DNA of 64,000 nt from Massilia niastensis DSM 21313. GTDB lineage: Bacteria; Pseudomonadota; Gammaproteobacteria; Burkholderiales; Burkholderiaceae_D. A model generated the notes under the pieces. It made no database searches, was not told the DNA's origin, and was given only the letters and a program-made list of their open reading frames with translations. The stretch lies in contig NZ_KB908093.1 of NCBI RefSeq assembly GCF_000382345.1, positions 1 to 64,000 on the forward strand, in the 5' to 3' direction. Positions 27,044 to 37,098 of this stretch are shown here, one piece after another; within the stretch, counting starts at the first letter, position 1; each line of letters starts with the position of its first letter. A program made the position numbers and the translations under genes.

Positions 27044-29425
27044 TCAGTCCAGGACCGAACCGCTGCGTGGATTGACCGTGGCCAGGCGCGCCTTGATCGA
27101 CTGCGGGCGCTGTTCGAACACGGCGGCGTAGTTGGTGGCGTTGGCCATCACGTTGCGTACGTAGCCGCGCGTTTCCGAGAATGGAATGGTCTCGACGAAG
27201 ACCGCGCCCTCCATCGGCTCGGTCAGCAGGCCGCGCCAGGCGCGTGCGCGCCCCGGACCGGCGTTGTAGGCGGCGGTCGCGAGCACCTGCGAACCGTCGA
27301 AGTTCCCCAGTACCATGTTCATGTAATTGGCTCCCAGCGTGATATTGGTCCGCAAGTCCGTCAACATGTCATGCACAAAATTATCCAGGCCAATCTTGGT
27401 CGCTACCCATTTGCCGGTGGCGGGCATCACCTGCATCAGGCCGGACGCGCCGACCCCGGAACGCGCGTCCTGGATGAAACGCGATTCCTGGCGAATCAGG
27501 CCATACACCCAGGCCTTGTCCAGCCCCAGCCCCTGCGCCGTGGGGTGCAGGATCTCGAAGTGGGGCGCAGGGAAGCGCTGGGCATAGTCTAACTCGGTCC
27601 GCGTGCGCAGTGAGGTTTCCACCATGCGGTCGAGCAGCTGGTTGCGGCGCGCGAATTCGCCGACGGCCAGCAGCTGGCGTTCAGACATCCCGCGCAGCGC
27701 CCAGTTCCATTCGCGGTTGCCTTCGGCGCGCAGGCGCAGGGCATAGAACTTCAGGGCGCGATGCAGGCTCGGATTGGCGCCGGCCTGGGCCAGTTCGGCG
27801 GCCGTCACCGGGGCGGCCGGCGGCGGCGCCGTCACCATCCGGCCCAGTTCCTCCATCGCCAGCTGGCCATAGAAATGGGACTGCACCGCGATCTTCTCGA
27901 ACAGCGCGCGCGCCTCGTCGCCGCGGCCCTCGGCCTTGTAGGCCCGGCCCAGCCAGTAGACCCAGGCGTTCTCGGCGCGCAAGGCCGCCGGCATGGCTTC
28001 GATGCTCGAGCGCACCTGCTTCCAGTCGCCGTTGCGCAGCGCGATCCGGGTCTTCCACTGCATCTGCTCGTTCGTCAGCTGGGCGCCGTTGGTGCGCCGC
28101 CAGTAGGCCGATGCTTCCGGCGACAGCACGATCGAGGCCGCCAGCGCCACGTTGGCCCAGCCGATCGCGCGTTCCTCGGAGCTCAGCCTGGGCGCGTTCT
28201 TCTCGAGCGCCACCACGGCCAGCTTCAGGCTGGTGCGCGCCATGCGGCCGAGGGCGACCAGGTAGATCTGCCGTTCGGCGCGGCTGTTGCCGATGCCGCG
28301 CGCCAGCGCCACGGCCGGCACGTCGACCGCCTGCGCGGCGCGGGTGTCGGAAGCGCCCAGCAGCGCGGCGGTACGGCGCGCCGGGCCGGTGGCGTTCATC
28401 TCGCCGGCCAGGCGCAGCTGCCACAGCAGCTCGGCCTCGCTCAGCTCTCCGCGCTGCGCCAGCTCGGCCATCAGCGCGGCGCAGCCTTCGCCATAGGCGG
28501 GAGGATTGTTCAGCAGCGCGCGCGCTTCCGCGCCCACCCGTTCGCCGCGGCCGGCGCGCGCCACCAGGGCGTAGCAGCGGATCTGCAGGTCGTCGTCCCG
28601 GGCCAGCTTGCCCATTTCGCGCTCGAAGCTGGACCAGTCGCGGCGGCGGCCCAGTTCGAGCAGCCAGTCGGCGCGCAGGCGCTCGGCCACCGCCGTGCCG
28701 GCGTGGCGCTGGAGCGCCGCGTGGATTTCCTCGGGCGCGGCGTCGCGCAGCCGGGGTTTCAGACGATAATAGTCGACATAGGAGGCCAGCGAATAGTTCG
28801 GCAGGCGCGAGGCCAGCGCATGGGCGCGCGCGGCGTCGTTCTGGCGCACCGCTTCGCGCAGCAGCAGGAAGTTGTCGTCGTCGGCGCGCGTGTCCGTGTT
28901 CGGGGCAAGGGCGCCGGGCGCGGCGACAGCCGGTGCGGCGCCGTACTGCCTGGCGCCGTTCTGCGGCGCGGCGCCGCTGTGGGTCGCACCGTTCTGCGTC
29001 ATGCCGTTCTGCCTGGGGCCATTCTGCGTGGCGGCGCCCGGCGCAGCGGCGCCCGGCCTCGCGACACCCGGCGCGACGACGCTCGGCGGCGTGCCCGGCA
29101 CGCTGGGTGCGCCGGCCGGAACGGCAGGCACGGTAGCATGCGGTACGCCCGCCTGCGGCGGGACTTGCTGGGGTGATGCCTGCTGGGGCATGGGCTGCTG
29201 CGGCGCTGCCTGCTGGGGCGAAGCCGGCTGGGACGTGGCCTGCTGGGGCAGCGGCGGCTGGACGGCAGGCGGCAAGGGTGCGGCCTGCTCGGCCGAGGCC
29301 TCTTCGGACACTTCCGGCTCAGGAGGATCTTCCTGTGCCAGGGCCGCGCCTGGCATCAGCGCAAGGGACAAGACAAGGGCAATGGCGGTCGGCATGACGC
29401 CGGCTGTCAATCTCGATTGAAACAT
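27044..29425 (-). CDS. slt: Soluble lytic murein transglycosylase
   Basis: 793 residues. A Sec signal (LTAGVMPTAIALVLSLALMPGAALA) is followed by ~150 residues of low-complexity Pro/Gln and Asn-Gly-rich sequence. Then comes a long helical superhelix (Slt U/L domains) and a C-terminal SLT domain with the catalytic Glu in LIRQESRF, GLMQVMPATG and AAYNAGPGRARAW. It cleaves peptidoglycan to 1,6-anhydromuropeptides in the periplasm. The ATG at 29425 is favoured over the TTG at 29431. The long repetitive N-terminal linker is unusual compared with E. coli Slt70. Confidence 0.92.
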   Translation of the reverse strand: MFQSRLTAGVMPTAIALVLSLALMPGAALAQEDPPEPEVSEEASAEQAAPLPPAVQPPLPQQATSQPASPQQAAPQQPMPQQASPQQVPPQAGVPHATVPAVPAGAPSVPGTPPSVVAPGVARPGAAAPGAATQNGPRQNGMTQNGATHSGAAPQNGARQYGAAPAVAAPGALAPNTDTRADDDNFLLLREAVRQNDAARAHALASRLPNYSLASYVDYYRLKPRLRDAAPEEIHAALQRHAGTAVAERLRADWLLELGRRRDWSSFEREMGKLARDDDLQIRCYALVARAGRGERVGAEARALLNNPPAYGEGCAALMAELAQRGELSEAELLWQLRLAGEMNATGPARRTAALLGASDTRAAQAVDVPAVALARGIGNSRAERQIYLVALGRMARTSLKLAVVALEKNAPRLSSEERAIGWANVALAASIVLSPEASAYWRRTNGAQLTNEQMQWKTRIALRNGDWKQVRSSIEAMPAALRAENAWVYWLGRAYKAEGRGDEARALFEKIAVQSHFYGQLAMEELGRMVTAPPPAAPVTAAELAQAGANPSLHRALKFYALRLRAEGNREWNWALRGMSERQLLAVGEFARRNQLLDRMVETSLRTRTELDYAQRFPAPHFEILHPTAQGLGLDKAWVYGLIRQESRFIQDARSGVGASGLMQVMPATGKWVATKIGLDNFVHDMLTDLRTNITLGANYMNMVLGNFDGSQVLATAAYNAGPGRARAWRGLLTEPMEGAVFVETIPFSETRGYVRNVMANATNYAAVFEQRPQSIKARLATVNPRSGSVLD

Positions 29426-29457
29426 CCACAACTCTCAAAGTACGCTGCATTCAAACC

Positions 29458-30072
29458 ATGACCGGCGATTCAAGAATACCACGCGGCTCCGGGCTCCTGC
29501 CAGACGCTTCCGCAAGAGCAGGTGACATCCAGCAACAGGACAAGGCGGCCCTGCGCAACGCCCTCAAGGCGCGCCGCCGCGCGATCGAGCCGGCGACCAA
29601 GCACGCCTGGGACGACCGCATCGGTGCGCAAGTCGTGGCCTGGCTGCGCGACCATCCGCAGGCGATGCTGGGTGTCTACTGGCCGCTGGCGGGCGAACCG
29701 GACTTGCGTCCAGCCTACGCGGAAATGGCCGAGGCAGGCGTACGGCTGGCGCTGCCTGTCGTGGTGGCGCGCGACACGGCGCTCGAATTTGCTGAATGGA
29801 TACCGGGCGAGCCGACGGTCGCGGACCGCATGGGCGTGGCGGTGCCGGCCGAGCTGCGCATGGTGGCGCGGCCGCCGGCGCTCCTGATTCCCTGCCTGGG
29901 ATTCAATGCCCTGGGCTACCGGGTGGGATATGGCGGCGGGTTCTACGACCGCACCCTGGCGCCACAACCGCGGCCGGCGACCCTGGGCGTCGCGTATGCA
30001 TGCCAGCTGGTGGAATTCGAGGGAGCGGCGCACGATGTGCCGCTGGACCGGGTGATTACCGAGGAAACCTGA
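29458..30072 (+). CDS. ygfA: 5-formyltetrahydrofolate cyclo-ligase
   Basis: 204 residues. It converts 5-formyl-THF to 5,10-methenyl-THF with ATP. The signature GYRVGYGGGFYDRTL lies near the C-terminus, with LGVYWPLAGEPDL and LLIPCLGFN before it. The N-terminal ~25 residues (to DIQQQDKAALR) are not conserved, so the true start may be slightly later. It is divergent from slt. The stop codon lies in a hairpin shared with the convergent metF. Unlike E. coli, no room for 6S RNA exists upstream. Confidence 0.92.
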   Translation: MTGDSRIPRGSGLLPDASARAGDIQQQDKAALRNALKARRRAIEPATKHAWDDRIGAQVVAWLRDHPQAMLGVYWPLAGEPDLRPAYAEMAEAGVRLALPVVVARDTALEFAEWIPGEPTVADRMGVAVPAELRMVARPPALLIPCLGFNALGYRVGYGGGFYDRTLAPQPRPATLGVAYACQLVEFEGAAHDVPLDRVITEET

Positions 30073-30103
30073 CCGGCGCCCGGAGGGCCGCGACGCCGGT
30101 CAG
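30069..30103. terminator. Hairpin between convergent ygfA and metF
   Basis: A perfect 10-bp stem CTGACCGGCG/CGCCGGTCAG (30069-30078, 30094-30103) spans the ygfA stop codon and ends 6 nt before the metF stop. There is no U tract on either strand, so it may act as a Rho-assisted or mRNA-stabilising hairpin. Confidence 0.5.
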
Positions 30104-30109
30104 AAGGCC

Positions 30110-30940
30110 TCAGCCGCGCAGGCGCTGCCAGAGCGCGGTGGTCGCCGCCGCCTGGTTCATGCTGTAGAAGTGCAGGCCCGGCGCGCCGCCGGCCAGCAGG
30201 CGCTCGCACAGCGCCGTCACGACGTCCAGGCCGAAGGCCTTGATCGACGCGCTGTCGTCGCCGAAGCTGGCCAGCTTCAGGCGCACCCAGCGCGGGATCT
30301 CGGCGCCGCACATGTCCGAGAAGCGCATCAGCTGCGTGTAGTTCGTGATCGGCATGATGCCGGCCACGATCGGCACCTCGATGCCGAGCTTGCGCACGTT
30401 GTCGACGAACTGGAAATACGCGTCCGGGTTGTAGAAGTACTGGGTGATGGCCGCGTTGGCGCCGGCCTGCACCTTGCGCGCGAAGTTCTGCAGGTCGTCC
30501 TGCGGCGAACGCGCCTGCGGGTGCATCTCGGGATAGGCGGCGACCTCGATGCGGAACCAGTCGCCGGTCTCCTGGCGGATGAACTCGACCAGCTCGTTCG
30601 CATAGCGGAACTCGCCGCCGGCGCCGTAGCCGCTCGGCAGGTCGCCGCGCAGCGCCACCAGGCGCCGGATGCCGGCATCCTGGAACTGCTTGAGGATGTC
30701 GCGGATCGACTCGCGCGTGCCGCCGATGCACGACAGGTGCGGCGCGGCTTCATGGCCTTCGGACTGGATCTCGAGCACCGTCTGCAAGGTGCCCTGCTGG
30801 GTCGTGCCGCCGGCGCCGAAGGTCACCGAAAAGTACTTCGGGTGCAGCTCGGCCAGCTTCTGGCGCACGACGCGCAGCTTGTCCGCGCCCTCCGCCGTCT
30901 TGGGCGGGAAGAACTCGATACTGAAATCAGGGGTTTCCAT
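30110..30940 (-). CDS. metF: 5,10-methylenetetrahydrofolate reductase
   Basis: 276 residues, FAD-dependent TIM barrel. It reduces 5,10-methylene-THF to 5-methyl-THF, the methyl donor for methionine synthesis. The N-terminal FSIEFFPPKT (catalytic Glu) and SVTFGAGG are diagnostic; HLSCIG and ALRGD follow. The start codon lies 14 nt inside the end of the upstream membrane-protein gene, which implies translational coupling. It belongs to the SAM-cycle group with ahcY and metK. Confidence 0.96.
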   Translation of the reverse strand: METPDFSIEFFPPKTAEGADKLRVVRQKLAELHPKYFSVTFGAGGTTQQGTLQTVLEIQSEGHEAAPHLSCIGGTRESIRDILKQFQDAGIRRLVALRGDLPSGYGAGGEFRYANELVEFIRQETGDWFRIEVAAYPEMHPQARSPQDDLQNFARKVQAGANAAITQYFYNPDAYFQFVDNVRKLGIEVPIVAGIMPITNYTQLMRFSDMCGAEIPRWVRLKLASFGDDSASIKAFGLDVVTALCERLLAGGAPGLHFYSMNQAAATTALWQRLRG

Positions 30941-31286
30941 TGTCTTTGTTCGAGAGAAGCAAGGTGGAGAGCGCCCACGAAATGATGCTGTACAGGATGG
31001 CCGCGAGGAAGGCCGCCCAGAATCCCGCCACTTCGAAGCCCTCGATCCAGTGCGACACCAGCCAGAACAGCAAGGCGTTCAGCACCAGGATGAACAGGCC
31101 CATCGACACCAGGGTAACCGGCAGGGTCAGGATCACCAGCACCGGACGGATCAGGGTATTGACCAGTCCCAGCACCAGCGCGGCGATGACCGCGGTGGTG
31201 AAATTCGAGATGGTGACGGAGTGCATCAGGTAAGGCAGGGCCATCAAGGCAAGGGCATTGATCAGCCAGGTCAGGAGCAGGCGCAT
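30927..31286 (-). CDS. Small four-helix membrane protein, 'phage holin family 4' type
   Basis: 119 residues with four hydrophobic helices and the family signature GLVNTLIRPVLVILTLPVT. The name comes from a Pfam family; members in proteobacterial chromosomes are not phage genes and their role is unknown. Here the gene sits between ahcY and metF and overlaps metF by 14 nt. There are no other phage genes nearby. Confidence 0.82.
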   Translation of the reverse strand: MRLLLTWLINALALMALPYLMHSVTISNFTTAVIAALVLGLVNTLIRPVLVILTLPVTLVSMGLFILVLNALLFWLVSHWIEGFEVAGFWAAFLAAILYSIISWALSTLLLSNKDNGNP

Positions 31287-31407
31287 CGGGAGAATCGGTT
31301 TTCGTGGTACGCGGGCGCGTTCGAGGCGCCCGGCTATGGGAATGGTGTCGTCCCTGGCGGACGCCCGCGAAGGCGCCCGCCGGGGCGGTACTGCCGGCCA
31401 GCGTTAA

Positions 31408-32823
31408 TCAATAACGGTAGTGTTCCGGCTTGTACGGACCTTCCTGGCTCACCGAGATATAGGCGGCCTGCTCTTCGGTCAGCTGGGTCAGCTGCGCGTT
31501 CAGCTTCTTCAGCTGCAGGCGCGCCACCTTCTCGTCCAGCTTCTTCGGCAGCGTGTACACGCCCACCGGGTACTGCGCGGTGTTCGCGAACAGCTCGATC
31601 TGGGCGATGGTCTGGTTCGCGAACGAGGAGCTCATCACGTACGACGGGTGGCCGGTGCCGCAGCCCAGGTTCACCAGGCGGCCTTCGGCCAGCAGGATGA
31701 TGCGCTTGCCATCAGGGAAGATGACGTGGTCGACCTGCGGCTTGATGTTTTCCCACTCGTACTTCTTGAGCGCCGCGACTTCGATTTCGTTGTCGAAGTG
31801 GCCGATGTTGCAGACGATCGCCTGGTCCTTCATGCGCTTCATGTGCTCTTCGGTGATCACGTGGTAGTTGCCGGTCGCGGTCACGAAGATGTCGCCGTGT
31901 TCGGCGGCATAGTCCATGGTCACCACGCGGTAGCCTTCCATCGCGGCCTGCAGGGCGCAGATCGGGTCGATCTCGGTCACCCACACCTGGGCCGACAGGG
32001 CGCGCAGGGCCTGGGCCGAGCCCTTGCCGACGTCGCCGTAGCCGGCCACGACCGCCACTTTGCCGGCGACCATGACGTCGGTGGCGCGCTTGATGCCGTC
32101 GACCAGCGATTCGCGGCAGCCGTACAGGTTGTCGAACTTCGACTTGGTGACGGAGTCGTTGACGTTAATCGCCGGGAAGGCCAGCTTGCCTTCGGCGTGC
32201 ATCTGGTACAGGCGGTGCACGCCGGTGGTGGTTTCCTCGGTCACGCCCAGGATCTGCGGCAGGCGCTTCGAGTACCACTGCGGATCGCGCGCCAGGCGGC
32301 CCTTGATCGAGTTGAACAGGCAGATTTCCTCTTCCGAACCCGGCTTGTCGAGCACCGAGATGTCCTTCTCGGCGCGCACGCCCAGGTGCAGCAGCAGGGT
32401 GGCGTCGCCGCCGTCGTCCAGGATCATGTTGGCGTACACGCCCTCGCCCGGCCATTCGAAGATGCGGTGGGTGTATTCCCAGTATTCGTCCAGGGTCTCG
32501 CCCTTGACGGCGAACACCGGGGTGCCGACCGCGGCGATGGCGGCGGCGGCGTGGTCCTGGGTCGAGTAGATGTTGCACGAGGCCCAGCGCACGGTGGCGC
32601 CCAGGGCTTCCAGGGTGCGGATCAGGACCGCGGTCTGGATGGTCATGTGCAGCGAACCGGCGATGCGCGCGCCCTTCAGCGGCTGGCTGGCGGCGTATTC
32701 CTCGCGGATGGCCATCAGGCCCGGCATCTCGGTTTCGGCGATGCGGATTTCCTTCTCGCCCCAGGCGGCCAGGGAGATGTCGGCGATGTGGTAGTCGGGA
32801 AGATCTTTGAGTACGGCGCTCAT
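31408..32823 (-). CDS. ahcY: Adenosylhomocysteinase (SAH hydrolase)
   Basis: 471 residues. It splits S-adenosylhomocysteine to adenosine and homocysteine with tightly bound NAD. Visible features are [10 protein letters not shown] near the start, substrate motif [36 protein letters not shown], the NAD-binding [10 protein letters not shown], and the C-terminal PYKPEHYRY typical of the family. The ATG at 32823 has AAAGGAGG upstream. An SAH riboswitch precedes it. It removes the inhibitor formed by methyltransferases and feeds homocysteine to the metF-dependent methylation step. Confidence 0.98.
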   Translation of the reverse strand: MSAVLKDLPDYHIADISLAAWGEKEIRIAETEMPGLMAIREEYAASQPLKGARIAGSLHMTIQTAVLIRTLEALGATVRWASCNIYSTQDHAAAAIAAVGTPVFAVKGETLDEYWEYTHRIFEWPGEGVYANMILDDGGDATLLLHLGVRAEKDISVLDKPGSEEEICLFNSIKGRLARDPQWYSKRLPQILGVTEETTTGVHRLYQMHAEGKLAFPAINVNDSVTKSKFDNLYGCRESLVDGIKRATDVMVAGKVAVVAGYGDVGKGSAQALRALSAQVWVTEIDPICALQAAMEGYRVVTMDYAAEHGDIFVTATGNYHVITEEHMKRMKDQAIVCNIGHFDNEIEVAALKKYEWENIKPQVDHVIFPDGKRIILLAEGRLVNLGCGTGHPSYVMSSSFANQTIAQIELFANTAQYPVGVYTLPKKLDEKVARLQLKKLNAQLTQLTEEQAAYISVSQEGPYKPEHYRY

Positions 32824-32854
32824 CACGCCCTCCTTTCAATGTTTAGAAAAAAGT

Positions 32855-32921
32855 AACGTGAGCGCGGTTGCTGATATCCGAGCCTGGCGAAAGAAGGATC
32901 TTTCGTCGCAACGCTCCTCGG
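32855..32921 (-). promoter_or_regulatory. SAH riboswitch upstream of ahcY
   Basis: On the minus strand the leader contains CCGAGGAGCGTTGCGAC, a variable hairpin (AAAGATCC-TTCTTT), then GCCAGGCTCGG, and finally a CGCTCACG that can pair with GAGCG as the pseudoknot. This is the SAH riboswitch consensus and it lies ~32 nt before the ahcY start. In this class SAH binding exposes the ribosome site and turns ahcY on. Confidence 0.93.
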
Positions 32922-33027
32922 AACGGGCTAGTTTAGCACGGAATGATGGTGGTTTGTGCGAGGTTGTGCGCGCTTGCAGGTAGCTGCGGGAGGTTGCGGG
33001 ACAAACCGGAATGGGATGGCGTGCGGG

Positions 33028-33066
33028 CAAACCCCGGGGTCCCCGCCTTCGCGGGGATCCCGGGTT
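33028..33066. repeat. REP-like hairpin, copy 1 of a dispersed family
   Basis: Begins GCAAACC and forms a 14-bp stem (33033-33046 with 33051-33064) with loop CTTC; the inner part is TCCCCGC/GCGGGGA. Relatives lie at 37052-37081 and 62465-62499. Here it is ~50 nt beyond the metK stop and could stabilise or end that mRNA. Confidence 0.65.
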
Positions 33067-33114
33067 CGACGCGCAGGCGGAACGTTTCCGCCTGGCGTCA
33101 CAACTGGCTACTAC

Positions 33115-34281
<1,167 letters not shown>

Positions 34282-34465
34282 GCTAGCTCCAAGTTACTGT
34301 TCAAAAAAATGCCGCAGCAACCTGATGCCTGCGACGCTTTAGCGACATTTATATTCCGCTTCGCAAGTTGTCTATTAACTCGGCGGATCCTGCATAAAGT
34401 GGTATTTTACGCTCCTTGTGAATTTTGGTGTGGAAACCCTCGCGCCTTTCAACCCTGGTCAACCG

Positions 34466-35317
34466 ATGCTAGTCGTTCTCTTCCGCTTTCTATCCGTGTT
34501 TCCCTTGCCATTCCTGCATGCCCTCGGGGCAGGCCTGGGGTGGCTGGTCTACCTTGCCTCCCCTTCCTACCGCCGGCGCCTGCGCGACAACCTGGCCCGC
34601 GCCGGCTATGACAGCCACCGGCGCCAGGCCGTCGCCGAGGCCGGGAAAGCCATCATCGAGCTGGCTTTCGTCTGGTGCGCCAATCCTGAACGGGTGGCGC
34701 GCCACGCTTCCGTCGAGAATTTCGAGCTGGTCCAGTCCAGGCTCGACGCCGGACGCGGCATTGTGTTCCTGACGCCACACCTGGGCTGTTTCGAGATGAC
34801 CGCGCAGCAGATCGCGCTGCAGACGGCGCTCACCGTGATGTACCGCCCGCCGCGCAAGAGCGCCCTCAAGCCGCTGGTCGAAGGCGCGCGCGCGCGCCAC
34901 AACCTGCACCTGGCGCCGGCCAACCTGGCGGGCGTGCGGATCCTGGCCAAGACCCTGAAGAGCGGCCAGCCGATCGGCCTGCTGCCCGACCAGGTGCCGC
35001 AGGAAGGCGAAGGCGTGTGGGCGCCGTTCTTCGGCCGCATGGCCTACACCATGACCCTGCCGGCCAAGCTGGCCCAGCTGGGCAAGGCCGACATCCTGCT
35101 GACCTATGCCGAACGCCTGCCGAAGGGGGCCGGCTTCGTGGTGCGCTTCGTGCCCTTCGAGGGCGACCTGGGCGGCACCCCGGCCGAGCAGGCGGCCGCG
35201 ATCAACCGCGCGATGGAGCAGCTGATCGCACGCTGCCCGGCGCAATATTTCTGGAGTTACAACCGCTACAAGCAGCCGGAAGGCGTGGCCGCCCCGGAAA
35301 GCGAGGCCGCGGCATGA
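34466..35317 (+). CDS. Lipid A biosynthesis acyltransferase, LpxL/HtrB family (first copy)
   Basis: 283 residues. It adds a secondary acyl chain to lipid A at the inner membrane. An N-terminal hydrophobic helix (VVLFRFLSVFPLPFLHALGAG) anchors the protein. The catalytic HX4D/E motif is in TPHLGCFEM, and LLPDQVP is a conserved family block. The ATG at 34466 fits the family N-terminus; a GTG at 34418 is open but adds unconserved residues. The stop overlaps the second copy's start in an ATGA. Confidence 0.92.
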   Translation: MLVVLFRFLSVFPLPFLHALGAGLGWLVYLASPSYRRRLRDNLARAGYDSHRRQAVAEAGKAIIELAFVWCANPERVARHASVENFELVQSRLDAGRGIVFLTPHLGCFEMTAQQIALQTALTVMYRPPRKSALKPLVEGARARHNLHLAPANLAGVRILAKTLKSGQPIGLLPDQVPQEGEGVWAPFFGRMAYTMTLPAKLAQLGKADILLTYAERLPKGAGFVVRFVPFEGDLGGTPAEQAAAINRAMEQLIARCPAQYFWSYNRYKQPEGVAAPESEAAA

Positions 35318-36174
35318 GAATCCTGATCGGTTTCATGTGGCTGCTGCATTTCCTGCCGCTGCCTGTCCTCGGCCGCTTCGGCGAGGCGATCGGCAGCCTG
35401 ATGTTCTTCATCCTGCGCAAGCGCCGCCATATCGCCCTGACCAACCTGCGCCTGTGCCTGCCCGAAGTGGACGAGCGCGAGCGCCGCGCGCTCGCGCACC
35501 GCCATTTCCGCGCCTATGCGCGCAGCATCTTCGAGCGCTCGATCCTGTGGTGGGCGCCCGAGGAGCGCGTGCGCAGCCTGATCCAGGTCGAGCCGGCCGT
35601 GCCGCAGGCGCAGATGGAAGCGGGCCCGACCATCCTGCTGTGCCCGCACTTCGTGTGCCTGGACGTGGCCGGCGTCGCCTCGCGCGTGATCCCGGTGTGC
35701 AGCATGTACGTGCCGCAGAAGAACGCAGCCTTCGACAGGCTGCTGCGCCACGGCCGCGAGCGCTATGGCCCGGTGCGCCTGGTCACGCGCAAGGAAGGCA
35801 TCAAGCCGATCCTGCGCGCGCTGCGCGACGGCCTGCCCTACTTCATGCTGCCCGACATGGACTTCGGCGAGAAGGATGCCGAGTTCGTGCCCTTCTTCGG
35901 CATCCCGGCCGCCACCCTGACCGCACTGGGGCGGATCGCCGCCACCACCGGCGCCAAGGTGATCCCGGTGATCGCCACCTACCTGCCGAACTACCAGGGC
36001 TGGAAGGTGGTGTTCTACCCGGCATGGGAGAATTACCCCGGCGACGACATGGTGGAGGCGACGCGCCGCATGAACGCCTTCATCGAGGACCGCGTGCGCG
36101 AAGCGCCGGCGGAATACTTCTGGACCCACAAGCGCTTCAAGACCCGTCCGCCGGGCGAACCTTCTCTTTATTGA
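35314..36174 (+). CDS. Lipid A biosynthesis acyltransferase, LpxL/LpxM family (second copy)
   Basis: 286 residues, a divergent paralogue of the preceding gene. HX4D is seen as [11 protein letters not shown], and MLPDMDFG replaces the LLPDQ block. An N-terminal hydrophobic helix is present. The pair probably adds two different secondary acyl chains. The start overlaps the upstream stop by 4 nt, and dapF follows after 10 nt, so all three are cotranscribed. Confidence 0.92.
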   Translation: MRILIGFMWLLHFLPLPVLGRFGEAIGSLMFFILRKRRHIALTNLRLCLPEVDERERRALAHRHFRAYARSIFERSILWWAPEERVRSLIQVEPAVPQAQMEAGPTILLCPHFVCLDVAGVASRVIPVCSMYVPQKNAAFDRLLRHGRERYGPVRLVTRKEGIKPILRALRDGLPYFMLPDMDFGEKDAEFVPFFGIPAATLTALGRIAATTGAKVIPVIATYLPNYQGWKVVFYPAWENYPGDDMVEATRRMNAFIEDRVREAPAEYFWTHKRFKTRPPGEPSLY

Positions 36175-36184
36175 AAAGACGATC

Positions 36185-37036
36185 ATGAAACTGACATTCA
36201 CCAAGATGCACGGCGCCGGCAACGACTTCATCGTGGTCGACGCGATCAACCAGCAGGTGGAACTCTCGCCCGAACAGTGGCGCCGGCTGGCCGACCGCCG
36301 CTTCGGCATCGGCGCCGACCAGATCCTGGTCGTCGAGCGTCCGACCGAAGCCGGCGTGGACTTCCGCTACCGGATCTTCAACAACGACGGCGGCGAGGTC
36401 GAACAGTGCGGCAACGGTTCGCGCGCCTTCGTCCGCTTCGTGGTCGACAAGGGCTTGAGCAGGGAGCGCAGCATCCGCGTCCAGACCATGTCGGGCATCA
36501 TCTCCCCGCGCCTGGAAGACGACGGCAGCGTCACCGTGGACATGGGCGCGCCGCGCCTGGATCCGGCCGAGGTACCGTTCGACAACACTGGCCTGGGCGG
36601 CTGGACCGAGGGCGACGATACCCTGTGGCCGGTGCAGGTAGAGGGCAAGAACGTGTTCGTGTCGGTGGTCTCGATGGGCAACCCGCACGCGGTGCAGGTG
36701 GTCGACGACGTCGACACCGCCCCGGTGGCCCAGACCGGCCCGGCGATCGAGTCGCATGCGCGCTTCCCGAAGCGCGTGAACGCCGGCTACATGCAGGTGA
36801 TGGACCGCCATCACATCCGCCTGCGGGTCTACGAGCGCGGCGCCGGGGAAACCCTGGCTTGCGGCACCGGCGCCTGCGCGGCGGTGGTGGCGGGGATCCG
36901 GCGCGGGCTGCTCGATTCGCCGGTGCGGGTGTCGGCGCGTGGGGGCGAACTCAGTATCGCGTGGGCGGGTGAAGGACAGCCGGTGTATCTGAGCGGGCCG
37001 GCGGTGACGGTGTTCGAGGGCGAGATCGAGATTTGA
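36185..37036 (+). CDS. dapF: Diaminopimelate epimerase
   Basis: 283 residues. It interconverts LL- and meso-diaminopimelate for lysine and peptidoglycan. The two catalytic cysteines are C75 in [10 protein letters not shown] and C226 in [10 protein letters not shown]. The N-terminal [13 protein letters not shown] is diagnostic. It follows the two lipid A genes, a common order in betaproteobacteria. In most relatives DUF484 and xerC come next; here a Sel1 gene and two porins intervene. Confidence 0.97.
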   Translation: MKLTFTKMHGAGNDFIVVDAINQQVELSPEQWRRLADRRFGIGADQILVVERPTEAGVDFRYRIFNNDGGEVEQCGNGSRAFVRFVVDKGLSRERSIRVQTMSGIISPRLEDDGSVTVDMGAPRLDPAEVPFDNTGLGGWTEGDDTLWPVQVEGKNVFVSVVSMGNPHAVQVVDDVDTAPVAQTGPAIESHARFPKRVNAGYMQVMDRHHIRLRVYERGAGETLACGTGACAAVVAGIRRGLLDSPVRVSARGGELSIAWAGEGQPVYLSGPAVTVFEGEIEI

Positions 37037-37051
37037 CTCCCTGACCTGCCG

Positions 37052-37081
37052 GCAAACCCGGGTCCCCGCCCTCGCGGGGAC
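37052..37081. repeat. REP-like hairpin, copy 2 of a dispersed family
   Basis: Begins GCAAACCCGGG and forms the stem TCCCCGC/GCGGGGA with loop CCTC (37063-37080). It lies between the convergent dapF and Sel1-repeat genes. The outer part of the stem seen in copy 1 is lost. Confidence 0.6.
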
Positions 37082-37098
37082 TGAACGGTTCACCAGCG

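Noticed and set aside
29426..29457. 6S RNA (ssrS) beside ygfA as in E. coli
   Set aside because: Only ~32 nt separate slt and the cyclo-ligase gene, too short for a ~180-nt RNA.
30927..31286. Prophage remnant suggested by the 'phage holin' family name
   Set aside because: No other phage gene, att site or composition change is nearby; the family is a common chromosomal membrane protein.
34282..34465. A possible SAM riboswitch upstream of metK
   Set aside because: The leader has no match to SAM-I, SAM-II or SAM/SAH consensus elements that I can see; only short, unconserved hairpins occur.
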